Source: Thalassoroseus pseudoceratinae
Lineage (GTDB): Bacteria; Planctomycetota; Planctomycetia; Planctomycetales; Planctomycetaceae
Assembly: GCF_011634775.1 (NCBI RefSeq)
Contig: NZ_JAALXT010000006.1
Location: 251,001 to 315,000 of the forward strand
Direction of reading: 5' to 3'
DNA length: 64,000 bases
Each line of letters begins with the position of its first letter. The first letter of the stretch is position 1. The notes under the pieces are model-generated. The model ran no database searches. It saw only the letters and a program-made list of their open reading frames with translations, and had not been told where the DNA came from. A program made the translations under genes and the position numbers. This document shows positions 27,761-35,616 of this stretch, piece by piece.

Positions 27761-29458
27761 CTATTTTTCAGTCTTTGGAATCAGCAATTCCGGTTTCTTC
27801 AGATGGAGATAGTGTCCGTGATCGGCGGTGACGATGAGAACCGACTCGTCCCAACTGCTGTTCTTCTCGACCCACTCGGTGATCGTCCGGACGGCGTCGT
27901 CACCACTGAAGACAGCACCGATGGAGTTGTCCAAGTTATTGTCGTGATTGGCCCAGTCGACATCGCCGGCTTCGACCAGCATCCAGAACGGTTTGTCGTC
28001 AGCCGAAATCACGGCCAGGGCGGTTTCGGTCATCTCAGACAGAGTTGGTTGGCTGCGAACTTCATCAGCGGAGTACTTTTCTTGTTTCTTCGTGGTCCCC
28101 GGTGACGGATTGAATTTGCCATCGGCAGTTTGGAATGGTAGATGGGCATAACCGGTCCCGAAGAATCCGAACAAACGATGACCGTCCGTGATGGCCTTTT
28201 GAGCCGCTTCGGCGAGAACCTCTTTACCCGTCTTGTCTTTTTGCGGCGATGCGACAACGTACTTGCCACCATTCTCGACATTGACGGCTTTCCAATCCGC
28301 ATCGGTGAGGTACCGATTTCCCGGTACGAAGTTTTTGCCCTGTGCGCGGTCGGTTGAAGTCTTCACCCCGTACCCCGCACCGATGAGCACATCCACACCA
28401 GAAAGCGGTTGATCCGGGTGGGCAATCGAAGGCAACCCGAGTAAGTCACGGCTGAGATCCTGGTAGTCGTTGCGAGTGACATTATGAGAATACGCCGACG
28501 CGGGAGTGGCATGACTGATCGGCACGCTCGTCACCACGCCGATTCGGTAGTCTTCTTGCTGAGCGGCATGAGCAATCGACGTGATTTGAAACCCCGTACG
28601 ATCCACCCCGATCGAACCATTGTAGGTTTTGCTTCCCGTGGTCATCGCGGTCGCGGTCGCTGCGGAATCTGGGACGGCGTGCTTTCCGGGGGCTTTCTTC
28701 GACGACTTGCCAATGAGGTAAGGCAAATCGTCCGGTTGCGACCACGGGTTCGATCCCCCGCGTTTCGCATCGTATCCGCCGAACGTGCCCGCCAACCCGT
28801 CGGCGGTTTGCTGATCGACATCAATCTGAGCCCGTTGGGCAACGGGAGTCGTGACCATCGCACCAAACTGAGTCGTGCCGCCTGCGGTGGCGTCTTGAAA
28901 ATGCAGTCCACTGCCCCGACCGGAGGTGTATCCGACTTTGCCAGTCTTGTAGATCGCAGCCGCCTGCGTGGTTTGCCAATCCATGCCATCGAAGACTACT
29001 AAGAAGATGTGCTTCTTCCCGGCCTTGAGAGCAGCCGTTTGGATGTCCCCAATGTTCGATTGATCGAGGTATTCCGCGGCATCGTTAAGCGTATCGGTCG
29101 GCGTGTGACCGTAAATCCGGCTGAGTTTCGCCTCGTCTCGGTAGGGGCTGTTTTTGCCGGTGTAGCTGGTTAGGTCGATCCCCTCACCAGCTCCACGAGT
29201 GCCGAAGGTGTAAACCGGAATCAGTCGATTCGAGTGCGAATACCAATTCGAATAAATCGAGTCATCGGTGCCCCAAAATGCAGCCGGACTGAATTTTTCC
29301 TTCACGGCTTCGGTTTGCAGCTGGTTCAGATGGTCCGCGTCGTCGGCCATGACGAGCGGGGCCCATCCGAAAACGACAGCCGGGATCAACAATTGCAACC
29401 AATAGCCAGAGCGTGTCGAGTTATCGGATGGGGTTCGCAAAGATTGCGCAGTCGGCAC
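27761..29458 (-). CDS. Alkaline phosphatase family protein, secreted
   Basis: 565 residues from GTG 29458, which has AGAGGA seven bases upstream; the longer GTG at 29494 lacks this. A signal segment YWLQLLIPAVVFGWAPLVMA precedes the mature protein. The PhoA-type active site is present: DGMDW metal ligands, PDSAATATAMTTG with the nucleophilic serine, EAGDVDWANHDNN, and TADHGHY near the C-terminus. It releases phosphate from monoesters in the periplasm or outside. The region 390-440 carries extra loops (NPSPGTTKKQEK). It lies 33 bases upstream of the sulfatase gene on the same strand. Confidence 0.92.
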   Translation of the reverse strand: MPTAQSLRTPSDNSTRSGYWLQLLIPAVVFGWAPLVMADDADHLNQLQTEAVKEKFSPAAFWGTDDSIYSNWYSHSNRLIPVYTFGTRGAGEGIDLTSYTGKNSPYRDEAKLSRIYGHTPTDTLNDAAEYLDQSNIGDIQTAALKAGKKHIFLVVFDGMDWQTTQAAAIYKTGKVGYTSGRGSGLHFQDATAGGTTQFGAMVTTPVAQRAQIDVDQQTADGLAGTFGGYDAKRGGSNPWSQPDDLPYLIGKSSKKAPGKHAVPDSAATATAMTTGSKTYNGSIGVDRTGFQITSIAHAAQQEDYRIGVVTSVPISHATPASAYSHNVTRNDYQDLSRDLLGLPSIAHPDQPLSGVDVLIGAGYGVKTSTDRAQGKNFVPGNRYLTDADWKAVNVENGGKYVVASPQKDKTGKEVLAEAAQKAITDGHRLFGFFGTGYAHLPFQTADGKFNPSPGTTKKQEKYSADEVRSQPTLSEMTETALAVISADDKPFWMLVEAGDVDWANHDNNLDNSIGAVFSGDDAVRTITEWVEKNSSWDESVLIVTADHGHYLHLKKPELLIPKTEK

Positions 29459-29630
29459 AGGAGTTTCCTCTAAACGGATCACAAAGACGGACACGAAGAC
29501 GATTCCACACAGGTCGTTCCTGTTGTGGCAATATCCAACCCGAAGTTACAGGCTAATGGATTGTCGACGAGCACGCCAACGAGTCCGGATCGGAAACCCG
29601 CGACGGAACCAGTACCAACCGACAGCGTTA

Positions 29631-30125
29631 CTACTTGGTGACAGCTTCTGTGATCATCTGTCGCTGTTGATAAAGCTGTTGCAGTTGAGCCAAGGAGTAC
29701 ATCCGAATGACCTTGTCTTTGTAGGTCAACCGGCCTTCCTGGTCTTTCCCAAGATGTTGCTTCACTTCGTTGGTGGCCTGTCCGGCGTAGAGAGCGGCGA
29801 AGGTTTCCGGATCGACAGCCCGGTTCGATTCCAAATCGCCAACCGCATCCACACCACCAACCGTGGTTGCAAACGCATTGATACCGTTGATAGCCGGGTT
29901 GTAACGACCTTCGTCCTTGAGCGCTTGTTGAGCACCACTGAGATTATCGAGGGCTTGCTTTACCTTGTCGATCGTATCGCGTTGCAGCCCCAACGGAATT
30001 TTTGAATCGTTGGCGGCTTGCTGGGCGTTGGCCATCGGTGTGGAGAAACTTCCACTTGCGCCCAAGAGATACCCAAACCCCAGGAGCCCGACTCCACACA
30101 CCATTCGCACGATATTTTGATTCAT
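29631..30125 (-). CDS. Secreted or membrane-anchored protein, function unknown
   Basis: 164 residues from ATG 30125, preceded by GAGGGA at a good distance. The N-terminus MNQNIVRMVCGVGLLGFGYLLGA is a signal peptide or anchor. The mature part is helical and polar (RDTIDKVKQALDNLSGAQQALKDEG), with a short block DPETFAALYAGQATNEVKQHL and a Gln-rich C-terminus (SLAQLQQLYQQRQM). I do not recognise the family. A structural periplasmic role is plausible; no enzymatic motif is seen. Confidence 0.7.
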   Translation of the reverse strand: MNQNIVRMVCGVGLLGFGYLLGASGSFSTPMANAQQAANDSKIPLGLQRDTIDKVKQALDNLSGAQQALKDEGRYNPAINGINAFATTVGGVDAVGDLESNRAVDPETFAALYAGQATNEVKQHLGKDQEGRLTYKDKVIRMYSLAQLQQLYQQRQMITEAVTK

Positions 30126-30263
30126 GAGAGTTCCCTCGCGAAATTTCAATGGAAATCGACGCCACAACGTCTAACAAGTGATGCACTCTTATCACTATCG
30201 CTTTACGTTGGCGAATTCGACCGCTCACGGCAAGGGAAAGACGGAGTTTCCCACGGGAATCCG

Positions 30264-30572
30264 CTAGGTTCCGGCAAGCAATCGATTCAGATAGTCCTGT
30301 AGGGCGTTGAAATCGGTTTCAACACGATCGTCCAGACGTTCTCGACTGCTCACTTCCAAGCTGGCAGCCAGGTCCGTTAATTCCGGAAACCCGTAGCCGG
30401 CTCCTGAGCCTTTAATCTTGTGAGACACTTCCCGCACTTGGTCTAAATCACCGGCCATGAACGCGTCGTTCAGGTGGGTTTGCTGCTCCGCCATGCTCTC
30501 CATGAACATGGTCAGTAGCTCTTGAAATTCCGGATCGTCGGCAAATTCCGAATAAATGCTGACATCAGTCAT
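30264..30572 (-). CDS. Histidine phosphotransfer (Hpt) domain protein
   Basis: 102 residues from ATG 30572, which has GAGG five bases upstream. A single four-helix Hpt domain with the phospho-accepting H51 in VSHKIKGSGAGYGF. Stand-alone Hpt proteins pass phosphoryl groups between receiver domains in phosphorelays. No cognate kinase is next to it. The receiver-only protein at 4.5 kb and the hybrid protein at 60 kb are possible partners by domain type only. Confidence 0.88.
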   Translation of the reverse strand: MTDVSIYSEFADDPEFQELLTMFMESMAEQQTHLNDAFMAGDLDQVREVSHKIKGSGAGYGFPELTDLAASLEVSSRERLDDRVETDFNALQDYLNRLLAGT

Positions 30573-30891
30573 GACAACCTCGACCTCCAAATTCCAAGGG
30601 CAAATTCGCTTCGACTATGATCGATCTTAACAAGCGGTCGTATGTCTCCATCGGGAATTGCTTCGAGAGACGAATTTTCTCCACTCTCAATCAATCTCTT
30701 AGCTCAGAATTAAAGAGAAGTCTGTAGACCATACAGTTAACCCACTTAACGATGGAACAAATTCAACCGCAACGAATCGATCATCCGATCTGAAACGAAT
30801 CGCGACCAAGAAAATCGAGGATCACACGTGTATCGGGCACGTGTCGATCCTCGTTTGGCCTGGCAGTGAAATTTGTCTTTCGGGTCGTTGA
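30573..30891. other. Intergenic region
   Basis: No gene beyond poor shadow frames. It holds the terminator hairpin of the upstream small membrane protein gene and presumably the promoter of the Hpt gene, which I cannot pinpoint. Confidence 0.5.
30812..30853 (-). terminator. Rho-independent terminator
   Basis: A near-perfect stem of about 15 pairs at 30816-30853, with arms CGAGGATC-A-CACGTG and its complement with one bulged base and a 7-base loop. On the minus strand it is followed by ATTTTCTT. It lies about 40 bases past the stop of the small membrane protein gene at 30892. Confidence 0.7.
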
Positions 30892-31104
30892 TTAGGCGGC
30901 TTTTCGTTCCGGACGCTCCTCGTGCGTATCGACACGATTCGGAAATCGCAAGATGTGGGGTTCGGCGGGTTCGGGTGTGTCGTTCTTGCGAAACATTTGG
31001 CCGACGTAGTAACTGAGCGACATCAACGTTCCGCACGTCAACAGTGCAACCACGCAACCGACCAGGGCTTTCTGATCATCCGTAAGGGTTTGAAATAATT
31101 CCAT
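30892..31104 (-). CDS. Small single-pass membrane protein, 70 residues
   Basis: ATG 31104 is preceded by GGAG at seven bases, which decides the start over longer frames. The protein has a short cytosolic-looking N-terminus (MELFQTLTDDQKAL), one membrane helix of about 22 residues (VGCVVALLTCGTLMSLSYYVG), then a charged tail (RKNDTPEPAEPH, HEERPERKAA). It is followed by its own terminator. Function unknown. Confidence 0.65.
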   Translation of the reverse strand: MELFQTLTDDQKALVGCVVALLTCGTLMSLSYYVGQMFRKNDTPEPAEPHILRFPNRVDTHEERPERKAA

Positions 31105-31381
31105 CCGCATTCTCCGTAAGATCGTTCGATCCCGAAAACCGTTCAGGACCGTGCAACACGATGCCAAACATCGGCCGCATTGGGGACTCCCTTTCGTTAT
31201 CGGAGGATGACCGACCAAGACTCGACCAGGGCCAACGAGGAACCACAAACGGTCCGGAAAACCGTCCGTTTATGTCGATTCGATTCGCACTCGGTTGACC
31301 TGGCGGCATACTCGATGCATTTTCGACGAATATCCCCATTTTTCCGTCATTGATTGAGTTTCGACGAAAGAAACCATCCAT

Positions 31382-32497
31382 ATGCCTCGCCGTGTCGCGT
31401 TGCTTTTTGAATACGGTTCGATCCATGGCGGAGAGAATTCGATCTTGGCCACCATTGCTCCCCTCCAACGGGACGGATGGGAATTCATCGCGATTGCTCC
31501 ACCGACTGGTCGGCTCACGGATGCTTTGCGGGAGCAGGATTTGGAATGCCTACCATTTGAATTGCGGCGCGAGGACGGTCAGCGATTATCCCGTGAACAG
31601 GCATTGAGCACGTTGGCCGATTTGGTGAAATCCAGCGGTGCGACGCACCTTCACGCCAACAGTTTGTCAATGGGCCGTCTCACCGGAGCCCTGGCCGAAC
31701 AAATCGACATCCCCACGACCGCCCATCTGCGGGACATCATGAAACTCAGCCGAGCAACCATCACCGACCTCAACCAAAACCGTCGATTGCTAGCCGTTTC
31801 CGAAGCCACACGAACGTTTCACATCGAACAAGGCTTGAACGCCGAACGCACCGTCGTCGTGCACAACGGAATCACCGTCGATCAGTCTTGCCGTGATACC
31901 AGTCAGATGCCGCTTGATCTACGACATGAACTCGGTGTGCCCGCGGATGCGAAACTTCTGCTCACGATTGGGCAGATCGGCCTGCGAAAGGGACTCGATG
32001 TCTGGAGTGAAGCGGCGATCTCAGTTGGTTCCCAGGATTCCTCGACTCACTTCGTGCTGGTCGGCGAACGCTTCTCGACGAAACCCGAAACCGTGAAATT
32101 TGACGAAGCAATTTCCGATCGATTTGCCGAAGCGGGAATGTCGGATCGGTTGCACCGGCTGGGTTATCGGAATGATGTGCCGCGATTGATGGCCGAGGCG
32201 GACTTACTTGTGCATGCGGCGAAACAGGAACCGTTCGGCCGCGTGTTGCTCGAAGCCGCCGCGTGTGGGTTGCCGATTGTCGCCACCGACGTTGGCGGTA
32301 CAACGGAAATGCTCACGCATCGTCAGACCGCTTGGCTCGTACCGGCGGGCGATTCCCACGCACTCACCGACGGAATTCGATTTGTCCTGCAAGATCCCGA
32401 TCGCATGGCCAGAGCAGAACGGGCACGGCAGGACATCCGTAATCGCTTTTCCATCGAACAAGCCGCCAACGGGTTCGCCGTCGCGATTGAGTTCTAA
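31382..32497 (+). CDS. Glycosyltransferase family 4
   Basis: 371 residues, GT-B fold. The N-terminal domain opens with RVALLFEYGSIHGGENS, and the nucleotide-sugar-binding C-terminal domain has LLTIGQIGLRKGLDV and the EPFGRVLLEAAACGLPIVATDVGG block with the EX7E-type pair. GT4 enzymes add sugars to lipid carriers, LPS or exopolysaccharide with retention. It is convergent with lpxB, so a role in envelope glycans is reasonable, but donor and acceptor are unknown. No signal peptide; cytosolic or peripheral. Confidence 0.9.
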   Translation: MPRRVALLFEYGSIHGGENSILATIAPLQRDGWEFIAIAPPTGRLTDALREQDLECLPFELRREDGQRLSREQALSTLADLVKSSGATHLHANSLSMGRLTGALAEQIDIPTTAHLRDIMKLSRATITDLNQNRRLLAVSEATRTFHIEQGLNAERTVVVHNGITVDQSCRDTSQMPLDLRHELGVPADAKLLLTIGQIGLRKGLDVWSEAAISVGSQDSSTHFVLVGERFSTKPETVKFDEAISDRFAEAGMSDRLHRLGYRNDVPRLMAEADLLVHAAKQEPFGRVLLEAAACGLPIVATDVGGTTEMLTHRQTAWLVPAGDSHALTDGIRFVLQDPDRMARAERARQDIRNRFSIEQAANGFAVAIEF

Positions 32498-32517
32498 AAA
32501 CCGGTGTGCCACGGTGA

Positions 32518-33702
32518 TCACGCAGCTCGGCGGTGTTCGATCGTCTCTTCTTGCGGCAGTCGCGCGAGGATGGCATCGGCCGTCATTCGAGATGCACCGG
32601 TTTGCATCACGCTGTCTCGGAGGGCAATCAACTCCTCACGAGACCGCTGAAGTTCCTCGGGGTTGGAAAGCCAGGTATCGAGTTGAGCGGTCATCGCGGT
32701 GATGTCCTGCTCGATAAGGTCGGAGACGATCCATTCCGGCATCACTTCACGGTCGGCAACCAGATTCGGCAACGAGATGTAATCGACTTTCATCATCAAT
32801 CGCTGCACAATCCGGCCAAAACGGAAGACCTTATAGACCACCGCAACCGGTTTCGCTCGGGCGAGCATCTCCAGACTGACCGAGCCCGACACCATATAGC
32901 AAAAGTCCGCCGCTTCGATGATCTCCGGTGTTTTGCCCGTGAAGAACGTGAGCGGCAGGTTTTCGTCTTCAGGTGCCATCAACTCTTTGCAGTGTGCGAC
33001 GAACTCATCATTGAACCCGGCGACGAGAAACCGCACATCCGGATGTTTGGCCGCGATGTTTCGCAGGACCGGCAACATGATCGGCCAGTTCTTTTCGACT
33101 TCATGCCGCCGCGAACCGGGCAACACACCGACCGTCCGTGGGTGAGTCGCCGATTCCGAGGTTTTCCACTCGGCAACGAATTCCTCGTCGAGCTGTTTCT
33201 CCGCAACTTCGTCATAGAACGGATGGCCGACGTATTCGGAGTTCACGCCCTGCTTAGAATACCAATCGTGCTCGAACGGCAAGCCACAAAGGACGTAATC
33301 AATCCACTTGTGAACCCGTTTGATCCGCCACGATGCCCAAGCCCACAACTGCGGGGGCAAATAGAAGAAGACCGGAATGCCGGCGGCTTTTGCACGCTTC
33401 GCGACACGCCAGTTGAAACCAGGAAAGTTCACCAATACGACCGCGTCCGGTTTTTCCTCGGCGAAGAACTTCTCCGCTAACCCTAGCACACGAAAGAACT
33501 TCCGAAGCATCGGCACGACACGCACGAAACCCATCACCGCCAGATCGGTCAGCCGAAAGATGGATCGCAGCCCGACTTTCTCCATCTCGGGACCACCGAA
33601 ACCACAACATTCGATGTTCGGATCACGCCGCCGAAGCTCTTCAATCAAATGAGCCGCATGCTGGTCACCGCTGGGTTCACCGGCGGAGAAGAAGATTTTC
33701 AC
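32518..33702 (-). CDS. lpxB: Lipid-A-disaccharide synthase LpxB
   Basis: 394 residues, close to the usual length. Family blocks are SAGEPSGDQHAAHLI at the N-terminus, the VNFPGFNWRVAKRAKAAGIPV region, YLPPQLWAWASWRIK, GHPFYDEV, VGVLPGSRRHEVEKNWP and VSGSVSLEMLA. LpxB (GT19) joins UDP-diacylglucosamine and lipid X to make the lipid A disaccharide at the inner membrane. This supports an LPS-type outer membrane in the organism. No other lpx gene is adjacent. Confidence 0.95.
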   Translation of the reverse strand: MKIFFSAGEPSGDQHAAHLIEELRRRDPNIECCGFGGPEMEKVGLRSIFRLTDLAVMGFVRVVPMLRKFFRVLGLAEKFFAEEKPDAVVLVNFPGFNWRVAKRAKAAGIPVFFYLPPQLWAWASWRIKRVHKWIDYVLCGLPFEHDWYSKQGVNSEYVGHPFYDEVAEKQLDEEFVAEWKTSESATHPRTVGVLPGSRRHEVEKNWPIMLPVLRNIAAKHPDVRFLVAGFNDEFVAHCKELMAPEDENLPLTFFTGKTPEIIEAADFCYMVSGSVSLEMLARAKPVAVVYKVFRFGRIVQRLMMKVDYISLPNLVADREVMPEWIVSDLIEQDITAMTAQLDTWLSNPEELQRSREELIALRDSVMQTGASRMTADAILARLPQEETIEHRRAA

Positions 33703-34012
33703 GGTCGCGACTCCCTTCGCGAAGCATCATTGGGCCAGTCCATTTCGCGGAAAGTACCAGCGATTCGGGCGATGCGTCAAGAGGAGCGACCAGACACAAC
33801 CGCCGACCGGAAGGCAAACTCCACCGCAATCCCGGTCATCACGTCATGATGTTCAAATTTTCAAAAATCTCAAACAGATTGAAGATCCAACCGAGCCGGT
33901 TCCCCGTTGAGAACCATAGAGGCGTCTCAAGGAGGACACCAATGAACAAATTTTCCCGAGAGACCCAAATTCCACTTGCCTTTATGTTCACGCGTACACT
34001 ACAATGATGCAC

Positions 34013-34069
34013 GTGAGAAAGGTGAGCCAGGACGAGCCGGACAATGACAGGGAGGTCACCCTTTCTCAC
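34013..34069. repeat. Inverted repeat (13-bp stem, one bulge)
   Basis: GTGAGAAAGGTGA at 34013-34025 pairs with TCACCCTTTCTCAC at 34056-34069 with one bulged C and a 30-base loop. It overlaps the first copy of the tandem repeat that follows. No T-tract, so not a typical terminator. Confidence 0.6.
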
Positions 34070-34107
34070 ATTTGTCTTGCTCCATTTCTCACATTTGTCT
34101 TGCTCCA
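34062..34107. repeat. Perfect 23-bp tandem duplication
   Basis: Two identical adjacent 23-bp copies, 34062-34084 and 34085-34107, beginning TTTCTCACATTTG. There is no spacer between them. They lie 40 bases upstream of the 34149 gene start. Confidence 0.9.
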
Positions 34108-34148
34108 ATCGAGTCAATTTTGATTCACCACACATGGAAAGGTTGATC

Positions 34149-34514
34149 ATGGTTCGTGAAGTCCGAGTGTCTTGGGACAGTGACGAAGAATTGTCGGGGT
34201 TGAGTTTCCGTTGGGGCTACCGGGTGGCGGAAATCGAAGACGATTGGGACGACGACGGCCCGATCACGCTCCCGATGCGACAGACGACAATGGGGAACAC
34301 CGAGGATTCGGCGAAGTCTCCCAAACCGCGTGTCAGTCGGCGACGGGCGAAGAAGTCCGGACGATCGACGCAATCCGATGATGAATCGTCTGAGCATTTA
34401 CCGAAGCGGAACCTGGCCGATGCGAACTGGTTGGAATGGGCGGCGACCCAACCACTCAAGCGTCCGAAACATCCGGGACGCGTGCCGAACCAAGAGACCG
34501 GTTTGGAACGTTAG
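34149..34514 (+). CDS. Hypothetical protein, 121 residues
   Basis: Start at ATG 34149 because AAGG precedes it at a good distance; earlier in-frame ATGs run through the tandem repeat and read poorly. The N-terminal part looks folded (VREVRVSWDSDEELSGLSFRWGYRV), then comes an acidic patch (EIEDDWDDDG), a low-complexity basic and serine-rich linker (VSRRRAKKSGRSTQSDDESS), and a tryptophan-containing end (NWLEWAATQP). I do not recognise it. A 7-bp hairpin (34513-34529) begins at its stop codon, without a T-run. Confidence 0.5.
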   Translation: MVREVRVSWDSDEELSGLSFRWGYRVAEIEDDWDDDGPITLPMRQTTMGNTEDSAKSPKPRVSRRRAKKSGRSTQSDDESSEHLPKRNLADANWLEWAATQPLKRPKHPGRVPNQETGLER

Positions 34515-34621
34515 ACCGTCTGACGGTCTTCTGTGGCCCTGATTAAAAGCCTACTGATCTCGAGCTTCCGATGATTTTCCCGCCTCTATGCCCGAGTTGA
34601 TGCACCACCAGGATTGCCGCT

Positions 34622-34807
34622 ATGTCAACGCGTGAAATTCGCAAGCAGGTTTCGATTTTTATGCCGCTCTCGGATTGGAAAGCGATCCGGTTCGAAGCGG
34701 CTCGGCAACGAATTCCCATGTCGGAACTTTGCCGACGTTGGATGAACCCCGATATGGAACGTCTGCGTCGAGCGAATCATGAATCGAAATCAACCGCCGA
34801 CGTTTAA
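34622..34807 (+). CDS. Small ribbon-helix-helix-like protein, 61 residues
   Basis: ATG 34622 has AGGA nine bases upstream. The order strand (KQVSIFMPLSDW), helix (KAIRFEAARQR), turn, helix (PMSELCRRWMNPDMERLRRA) resembles MetJ/Arc ribbon-helix-helix DNA-binding proteins. It is highly basic. It could be an autonomous small regulator or an antitoxin-like protein, but no toxin partner is adjacent. The fold assignment is by pattern only. Confidence 0.45.
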   Translation: MSTREIRKQVSIFMPLSDWKAIRFEAARQRIPMSELCRRWMNPDMERLRRANHESKSTADV

Positions 34808-34906
34808 CGCCGGAAAAACACCTCCTGATTGACCACTGAATAATATCCACCATCCGTGGGGAATGATTTCCCGCGGGTCCTTGTTGAACCTCGTCGAGAC
34901 CTTCAC

Positions 34907-35236
34907 ATGATTGGTTTACCCGAAGCTCGGGAACGATACCCGAGCGACATCGACAATTTCGATTGGAACCGGATCGCGGAGCTGATCCCTCCCGAAAAAC
35001 AACGCGGACGCCATCGCGAAACGAATGTGCGTGAGATTGTGAATGCAATCGTTTACCGAGCGAACGCGGGCTGTGTGTGGCGGATGTTGCCCCACGATTT
35101 CCCGCCCTGGGCCACCGTTTACACCTATTTTCGGAAATGGCGTGAAGACGGCACGTTGGAGGCCATCGGGAAGATTCTCAAGAAAGATCTCGGCGACCCG
35201 GAACCGCAATCTACGGAAACCACACAAGTCGCTTGA
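34907..35236 (+). CDS. Stand-alone DUF4096 protein (IS5-type transposase N-terminal domain)
   Basis: 109 residues from ATG 34907. It contains a nearly complete DUF4096 domain: FDWNRIAELIPPEK, RGRHRETNVREIVNAIVYRANAGCVWRMLPHDFPPWATVYTYF and RKWREDGTLEAI. In IS5-family elements this is the first half (orfA) of a transposase whose DDE catalytic half follows by frameshift. Here the frame ends in an unrelated polar tail (KDLGDPEPQSTETTQVA), and no DDE part or terminal inverted repeats follow. It is either a remnant or a domesticated DNA-binding protein; the intact domain favours some selection. Confidence 0.75.
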   Translation: MIGLPEARERYPSDIDNFDWNRIAELIPPEKQRGRHRETNVREIVNAIVYRANAGCVWRMLPHDFPPWATVYTYFRKWREDGTLEAIGKILKKDLGDPEPQSTETTQVA

Positions 35237-35306
35237 GCGCTCCCAAACATGATTCGAGAAGATGACGGTGCCGGAAATTGCATCAAGCTGAGAACCAACC
35301 TGGTGA

Positions 35307-35332
35307 CATGCCCACGGCGTTGCGTGGGCATG
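35307..35332. repeat. REP-like palindrome, copy 1
   Basis: CATGCCCACG and CGTGGGCATG form a perfect 10-bp stem around a 6-base loop. It shares the CATGCCCAC/GTGGGCATG arms with the copy 25 bases downstream. Confidence 0.8.
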
Positions 35333-35357
35333 AATGGATAATCGAAAGTTGCTGGTC

Positions 35358-35383
35358 CATGCCCACCCCGAGCTGTGGGCATG
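35358..35383. repeat. REP-like palindrome, copy 2
   Basis: CATGCCCAC and GTGGGCATG form a perfect 9-bp stem around an 8-base loop (CCCGAGCT). Same total length (26) as copy 1 but with a different loop, as in families of repetitive extragenic palindromes. Confidence 0.8.
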
Positions 35384-35616
35384 CCACACAACTTCCTATC
35401 ACATAAATATTTACGAGACATCGCCGTCACCATATGCAATTTCCTGCACTGGCAATCCGTTGCCAGTGTTTGCCTGACGCAACCGTCATCGTTTTGATAT
35501 TCCAAACAAACCTCACCGTGAAAGAAATAGCCGACACCACTCTGCAACCAAGACGATAAGCATGAGTACCTGAACGGACTGTCCGTTTCCGGTCACACAC
35601 TCACGCGGAGTCTTTG

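Larger units (their letters stand above)
33703..34148. other. Intergenic region with a hairpin and tandem repeats
   Basis: No recognisable gene. It includes a strong GGAGG followed by a 21-codon frame (33942-34007), an imperfect inverted repeat at 34013-34069 and a 23-bp perfect tandem duplication at 34062-34107. It is the start of a repeat-rich low-density zone that ends at aroC. Confidence 0.5.
35237..35616. other. Intergenic region with two REP-like hairpins
   Basis: No gene. It contains two related palindromic units (35307-35332 and 35358-35383) and further downstream the leader of the alpha/beta hydrolase gene, whose GGAG lies before ATG 35617. Confidence 0.6.

Noticed and set aside
34062-34107. 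Possible CRISPR-like repeat
   Set aside because: Only two directly abutting copies with no spacer and no cas genes nearby.
33942-34119. Annotating the 21- and 38-codon frames as genes
   Set aside because: Good ribosome site but too short, no family, and the second frame runs through the tandem repeat; kept as an observation only.
34907-35236. Calling a complete insertion sequence
   Set aside because: No DDE catalytic half, terminal inverted repeats or target-site duplication could be found around it.
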